From positions 868,001 to 932,000 of the forward strand of contig NZ_JAXHBQ010000001.1 of NCBI RefSeq assembly GCF_042466115.1: DNA of 64,000 bases, given 5' to 3'. The translations under genes were made by a program, and so were the position numbers. This document shows, one piece after another, positions 58,309 through 64,000 of the stretch. The number at the start of each line of letters is the position of its first letter. The first letter of the stretch is position 1. Under the pieces are notes generated by a model. That model was not told the DNA's origin. It made no database searches and worked only from the letters and a program-made list of their open reading frames with translations. Source of the stretch: SW4 sp042466115 (GTDB taxonomy: Bacteria > Pseudomonadota > Alphaproteobacteria > Rhodobacterales > Rhodobacteraceae).

Positions 58309-59738
58309 ACAAGCCCCTGATAAAGCGCCATATAATCGCGCGCCGATTGATCCCAGCCCACGGGATGCGCCATCGCGCGGCGCATCATGTCCGCCCATCT
58401 GGCGCGGTCACGAAACAGATCGCAGGTGCGCAGGATCGCTGCCGCCAACCCCGCGACCGTCACGGGCGAAAACTGCACGCCCGTGGCACAGCCCGTCGAC
58501 AGCGCGGCAGGGTTCGCATCAATCACCGTATCAGCCAGCCCGCCCGTGCGCGCAACAACCGGAATCGTGCCATAGCGCAGTCCGTAAAGCTGCGTCAGCC
58601 CGCAGGGTTCAAACCGCGACGGGATCAGGATCGCATCGGCCCCACCCTGCATCAGGTGCGACAGGGTTTCGTCATATCCGATGATCGTGCCGACCTGCCC
58701 GCCATAACGGCGCGCGGCGTCAACAAAGCCGGTCTCGAACCGTTTGTCGCCGGTGCCCAGCACCGCAAGACGCGCGCCCGCGCCTGTCAGAACAGGCAAA
58801 CATTCAAGCAACATGTCCAGCCCCTTTTGTTCGGTAAGGCGGCTGACCACGCAAAACACCGGCGCATCGTCGCTGGCATCAATCCCGAAACGGGTGCAAA
58901 GCGCGGCGCGGCTTTGTGCTTTCTTTTTCAATGTCTTGGACGTGTAAGGCACAGGCAGGGCCGCGTCATCTGCCGGATTCCAGACATCCAGATCAATGCC
59001 GTTCAGGATACCAGTCAGATCAGCCTTGCGGGCGTTCAGCACCCCGTCCAGCCCCGCACCAAATTCAGGCAGCATCAATTCGCGGGCATAGGTCGGGCTG
59101 ACGGTGGTGATCTTGTCGGCCATGGCCAGCCCGCCCTTCAGAAAGCTGACCTTGCCCCAGTATTCATAGCCATCCTGCGTGAACAGCGCCGGATCAAGGC
59201 GCAGCGCAGCGATACAATCGGCGCCGAACACGCCTTGAAACGCGATGTTATGCACCGTCAAAACAACCGGTGGTGTCGGCCCATCCTGCGCGCGCAAATA
59301 CGCAGGCACCAGCCCCGCCTGCCAGTCATGGGCGTTGACCACATCGGGTTGCCAACCGTCCAAGGCGCCTGTTGCAATCTGCGCACCAACCCATGACAGC
59401 GCACCAAAGCGCAGGTAATTGTCGCCCCAGTCGTTACCATTGCCATCCAGATAGATATTGCCAGCCCGGTCAAACAAATGCGGCGCATCCAGCAGCAGCA
59501 GGTTCAGCCCCGCTTCCTGCACCGCAACCACACGGGCCGGGCCGCCGAACAGATCGTCAAACGTCAGAACCCTTGCACCTTTGGCCACTTGCGCGGCCAG
59601 TGCCGGATAGGCCGGCAGCAGAATGCGGACATCCCCACCCAAAGGTGCCAGCGATTTCGGCACAGCGCCAATCACATCGGCCAGGCCGCCGGTCTTCACG
59701 AAAGGCGCACATTCGGACGCCACAAAAAGGATATTCAC
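58305..59738 (-). CDS. glgA: Glycogen synthase (ADP-glucose)
   Basis: 477 residues, GT5 family. It elongates alpha-1,4-glucan from ADP-glucose. N-terminal VNILFVASECAPFVKTGGLA holds the KTGGL substrate loop; C-terminal PSRFEPCGLTQLYGLRYGTI holds the catalytic glutamate, followed by ARTGGLADTV. I chose the GTG at 59738, one base after the glgC stop (TGACGTG), because it gives the usual family N-terminus and has GGAAAG upstream. An ATG at 59756 would add residues not seen in the family. Confidence 0.94.
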   Translation of the reverse strand: MNILFVASECAPFVKTGGLADVIGAVPKSLAPLGGDVRILLPAYPALAAQVAKGARVLTFDDLFGGPARVVAVQEAGLNLLLLDAPHLFDRAGNIYLDGNGNDWGDNYLRFGALSWVGAQIATGALDGWQPDVVNAHDWQAGLVPAYLRAQDGPTPPVVLTVHNIAFQGVFGADCIAALRLDPALFTQDGYEYWGKVSFLKGGLAMADKITTVSPTYARELMLPEFGAGLDGVLNARKADLTGILNGIDLDVWNPADDAALPVPYTSKTLKKKAQSRAALCTRFGIDASDDAPVFCVVSRLTEQKGLDMLLECLPVLTGAGARLAVLGTGDKRFETGFVDAARRYGGQVGTIIGYDETLSHLMQGGADAILIPSRFEPCGLTQLYGLRYGTIPVVARTGGLADTVIDANPAALSTGCATGVQFSPVTVAGLAAAILRTCDLFRDRARWADMMRRAMAHPVGWDQSARDYMALYQGLV

Positions 59739-59739
59739 G

Positions 59740-60999
59740 TCAGCTTTCCAGTGCATCAATCATCGGTTGGGTGATCAGGCAAATGCCGCTGTCCGTGCGG
59801 CGGAACCTGTCATCATCGGCCTTGGCATCCTCGCCGACAATCAGCCCTTCGGGGATTTTCACGCCGCGATCAATCACCACGTTTTTCAACCGCGCATTGC
59901 GCCCGATTTCGACATAGGGCATGGCCACGACCCCTTCGAGTTGCGCAAACGAATGGGTGCGCACGCCGGTATACATCATGCAGCGATAAAGGTAGGAGCC
60001 GGAAATGATACAGCCCCCCGCCACCATCGACGAAACTGCGTGGCCGCGCCGCCCTTCTTCGTTGTGAATGAATTTCGCAGGCGGCGTGAGTTCCGAATAG
60101 GTCCAGATCGGCCAGTCGTTGTTGTAAAGGTCCAGTTTCGGTTCAAAATCCGTCAGGTCCACATTGGCCTGCCAGAACGCATCGACCGTCCCGACATCGC
60201 GCCAATAGGGTTCCTTTTCGATGCCGCTGCGCACGCAGGACCGGCTGAAGGGATGCGCCACCGCCAGACCATCACGCACGATCTGCGGGACGATATCACC
60301 GCCGAAATCATGGCTGGAGTCAGGATCATCGCGGTCCTTTTCCAGCAGTTTGCACAGATATTCCGTCTCGAACACATAAATACCCATGCTCGCCAGCGCC
60401 ATGTCCGGGTTTTCGGGCATCGCAGGAGGGTCTTTTGGCTTTTCGACGAAATCAAGAATCTTGTCGTTGCCATCAACCTTCATCACGCCAAAGCCGGTTG
60501 CCTCCATCCGCGGCACTTCGATACAGCCCACAGTCACATCCGCACCACTTTCGACGTGGTGTTTGATCATGATGGAATAATCCTGCTTGTAGATGTGATC
60601 ACCAGCCAGAATGATGATATACTTGGGGCCATATCCACGAATAATATCAATGTTTTGCGCGACGGCGTCTGCCGTGCCCTTATACCAGTTTTCATCGTTC
60701 ATTTGCTGGGATGCGGGCAGGATATCAAGGCTCTCGTTCCGCTCGGCGCGAAAAAAGCTCCAGCCGCGTTGCAGGTGACGGATCAGGGAATGCGCCTTGT
60801 ATTGCGTCGCCACACCGATGCGGCGAATGCCGGAATTGACAGCATTGGACAGGGCAAAGTCGATGATGCGGGTCTTACCGCCAAAATACATCGCCGGTTT
60901 GGCACGAATATCGGTCAGTTCATACAATCGGCTGCCGCGCCCCCCTGCCAGAACAAACGCCATGGATTGCTGTGCAAGCCGTTGTGTTTCGTTTTCCAT
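59740..60999 (-). CDS. glgC: Glucose-1-phosphate adenylyltransferase
   Basis: 419 residues. It makes ADP-glucose from glucose-1-phosphate and ATP, the committed step of glycogen synthesis. The nucleotidyl loop LAGGRGSRLYELTD and the lysine in RAKPAMYFGGKTRIID are near the N-terminus, with YIIILAGDHIYKQDY and FVEKPKDP further on. A left-handed beta-helix C-terminus follows. It is presumably allosteric, as in other bacteria. The ATG at 60999 follows GGAGGA. Confidence 0.96.
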   Translation of the reverse strand: MENETQRLAQQSMAFVLAGGRGSRLYELTDIRAKPAMYFGGKTRIIDFALSNAVNSGIRRIGVATQYKAHSLIRHLQRGWSFFRAERNESLDILPASQQMNDENWYKGTADAVAQNIDIIRGYGPKYIIILAGDHIYKQDYSIMIKHHVESGADVTVGCIEVPRMEATGFGVMKVDGNDKILDFVEKPKDPPAMPENPDMALASMGIYVFETEYLCKLLEKDRDDPDSSHDFGGDIVPQIVRDGLAVAHPFSRSCVRSGIEKEPYWRDVGTVDAFWQANVDLTDFEPKLDLYNNDWPIWTYSELTPPAKFIHNEEGRRGHAVSSMVAGGCIISGSYLYRCMMYTGVRTHSFAQLEGVVAMPYVEIGRNARLKNVVIDRGVKIPEGLIVGEDAKADDDRFRRTDSGICLITQPMIDALES

Positions 61000-61034
61000 C
61001 CTGTCCTCCCTCAAAGGCGCAATCGCGCCGGAAA

Positions 61035-63218
<2,184 letters not shown>

Positions 63219-63229
63219 GACTTCCCCGA

Positions 63230-64000
63230 TTATTTCAACAGCGAGCGCGTATCCCAGATGTCCTTGGCATAGCCCTTGATCGTGCGATCAGACGAGAACC
63301 AGCCCAGCCGCGCGGTGTTCAGCGCCGCCATTCTGGACCAATGTGGCACATCGCGGAACGCGGCGTCCACTGTGCGTTGCATGTCGTAATAGGTGTCGAA
63401 ATCAAGACTGACGCAGAAGTAGTCGTGATCCCAGATGTTTGTCAGCAACCCTGCATAGCGCCCCGTGTCGCCGCCCGAAAACCGCCCTTCGGCCATCTGC
63501 GCAAGCACGCGCATCAGGCGCGGGCTGGCCTCGATTGCGGTGCGGGCATATCCGTGCATGCTGCGGCGCTCGGTGATTTCGGCGGCGGTCAGGCCGAACA
63601 GGAAAAAGTTGTCCGCCCCCACGTGCTCGCGGATTTCCACGTTGGCCCCGTCCAGCGTGCCGATGGTTGGCGCGCCGTTCAGGCCCAGTTTCATGTTGCC
63701 GGTGCCCGATGCTTCCTTGCCGGCCGTCGAAATCTGTTCCGACAGATCGGCGGCGGGGATCAGCACTTCGGCCATGGAGACGTTATAGTTTTCGGGGAAA
63801 ACCACCTGCAAATAATCGCGTGTGGCCGGATCGTTGTTGATGGTCGCGGCCACATCGTTGATCAGGCGGATAATATCCTTGGCCACGGCGTAACCCGGTG
63901 CCGCCTTGCCGCCGAACACCTTGACGCGGGGCGTCCAGTTGGCGTCGGGATTGTCGCGGATGTCGTTCCACAGGGCGATGGTTTCAAGGATATTCATGAA
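63230..64000 (-). CDS. glgP: Glycogen phosphorylase, C-terminal part
   Basis: Only the last 256 codons or so are in the window; the 5' part lies beyond the right edge. The PLP-binding region EASGTGNMKLGLNGAPTIGT holds the Schiff-base lysine, and DGANVEIREHVGADNFFLFG follows. It releases glucose-1-phosphate from glycogen, which pgm then converts. It is presumably the first or an early gene of the operon glgP-B-C-A-X-pgm. An internal ATG at 63997 is a methionine within the protein, not the start. Confidence 0.95.
   Translation of the reverse strand, partial: FMNILETIALWNDIRDNPDANWTPRVKVFGGKAAPGYAVAKDIIRLINDVAATINNDPATRDYLQVVFPENYNVSMAEVLIPAADLSEQISTAGKEASGTGNMKLGLNGAPTIGTLDGANVEIREHVGADNFFLFGLTAAEITERRSMHGYARTAIEASPRLMRVLAQMAEGRFSGGDTGRYAGLLTNIWDHDYFCVSLDFDTYYDMQRTVDAAFRDVPHWSRMAALNTARLGWFSSDRTIKGYAKDIWDTRSLLK

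Overview
The window reads as a chromosomal segment of an alphaproteobacterium of the order Rhodobacterales (Roseobacter-type, probably marine). This rests on three things: high G+C with G/C-rich third codon positions; the nuoABCDE order with an enlarged NuoE and an extra small membrane protein after it; and Roseobacter-like gene sets for leucine breakdown, TRAP uptake, polyamine use and glycogen. It is inferred from protein character, not from rRNA. No rRNA, tRNA, CRISPR array, insertion sequence or prophage was recognised, and no gap between genes exceeds about 230 bp.

Layout. 1-4231 (minus): start of the complex I operon, nuoA-B-C-D-E plus a cut-off small membrane protein. 4342-12326 (minus): a tightly overlapping leucine-catabolic operon, with isovaleryl-CoA dehydrogenase first, two LprI-like secreted proteins, a flavodoxin-fold protein, both methylcrotonyl-CoA carboxylase subunits, a glutathione-transferase-like protein and two membrane proteins. 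12404-13451: a small unknown gene divergent from an S24-type regulator that has lost its protease residues. 13666-15495: a secreted RTX protein with 29 uninterrupted nonapeptides. 15492-18737: a DegT-type aminotransferase, a frameshifted MmgE/PrpD gene and a HAD phosphatase. 18859-23280: glmU-glmS with a GNAT and an AlkD-like gene. 23370-26913: a sugar/nucleoside kinase and a TRAP transporter.

27092-33131 (plus): a sulfide/thiosulfate module with a two-cysteine Crp/Fnr regulator, two half-size YeeE/YedE transporters, a persulfide-dioxygenase-like hydrolase, a DUF442-sulfide:quinone oxidoreductase fusion and a SulP transporter. 33178-45320: a polyamine locus. A minus-strand arm (potF-G-H-I, gamma-glutamylputrescine synthetase, adenine deaminase) diverges from a plus-strand arm (GntR regulator, putrescine-type aminotransferase, FAD oxidase, aldehyde dehydrogenase). 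Three copies of a TGATCAAAT palindrome lie around the regulator gene.

45330-52496: an uncharacterised cluster that looks biosynthetic. A six-gene minus-strand operon with overlapping start and stop codons encodes a ketosynthase III, NAD-dependent reductase/epimerase, metallo-beta-lactamase-fold hydrolase, adenylate-forming enzyme, GNAT/FemAB-type transferase and Rieske oxygenase. It converges on an ATP-grasp gene. This is the best candidate for an undescribed system. 52726-64000: amylosucrase, convergent with a glycogen operon read glgP-glgB-glgC-glgA-glgX-pgm on the minus strand. Amylosucrase could turn sucrose directly into glucan that these enzymes branch, debranch and mobilise.

The segment is very compact. 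Most genes in an operon overlap as ATGA or TGATG, and five of six convergent gene pairs overlap at their stop codons.
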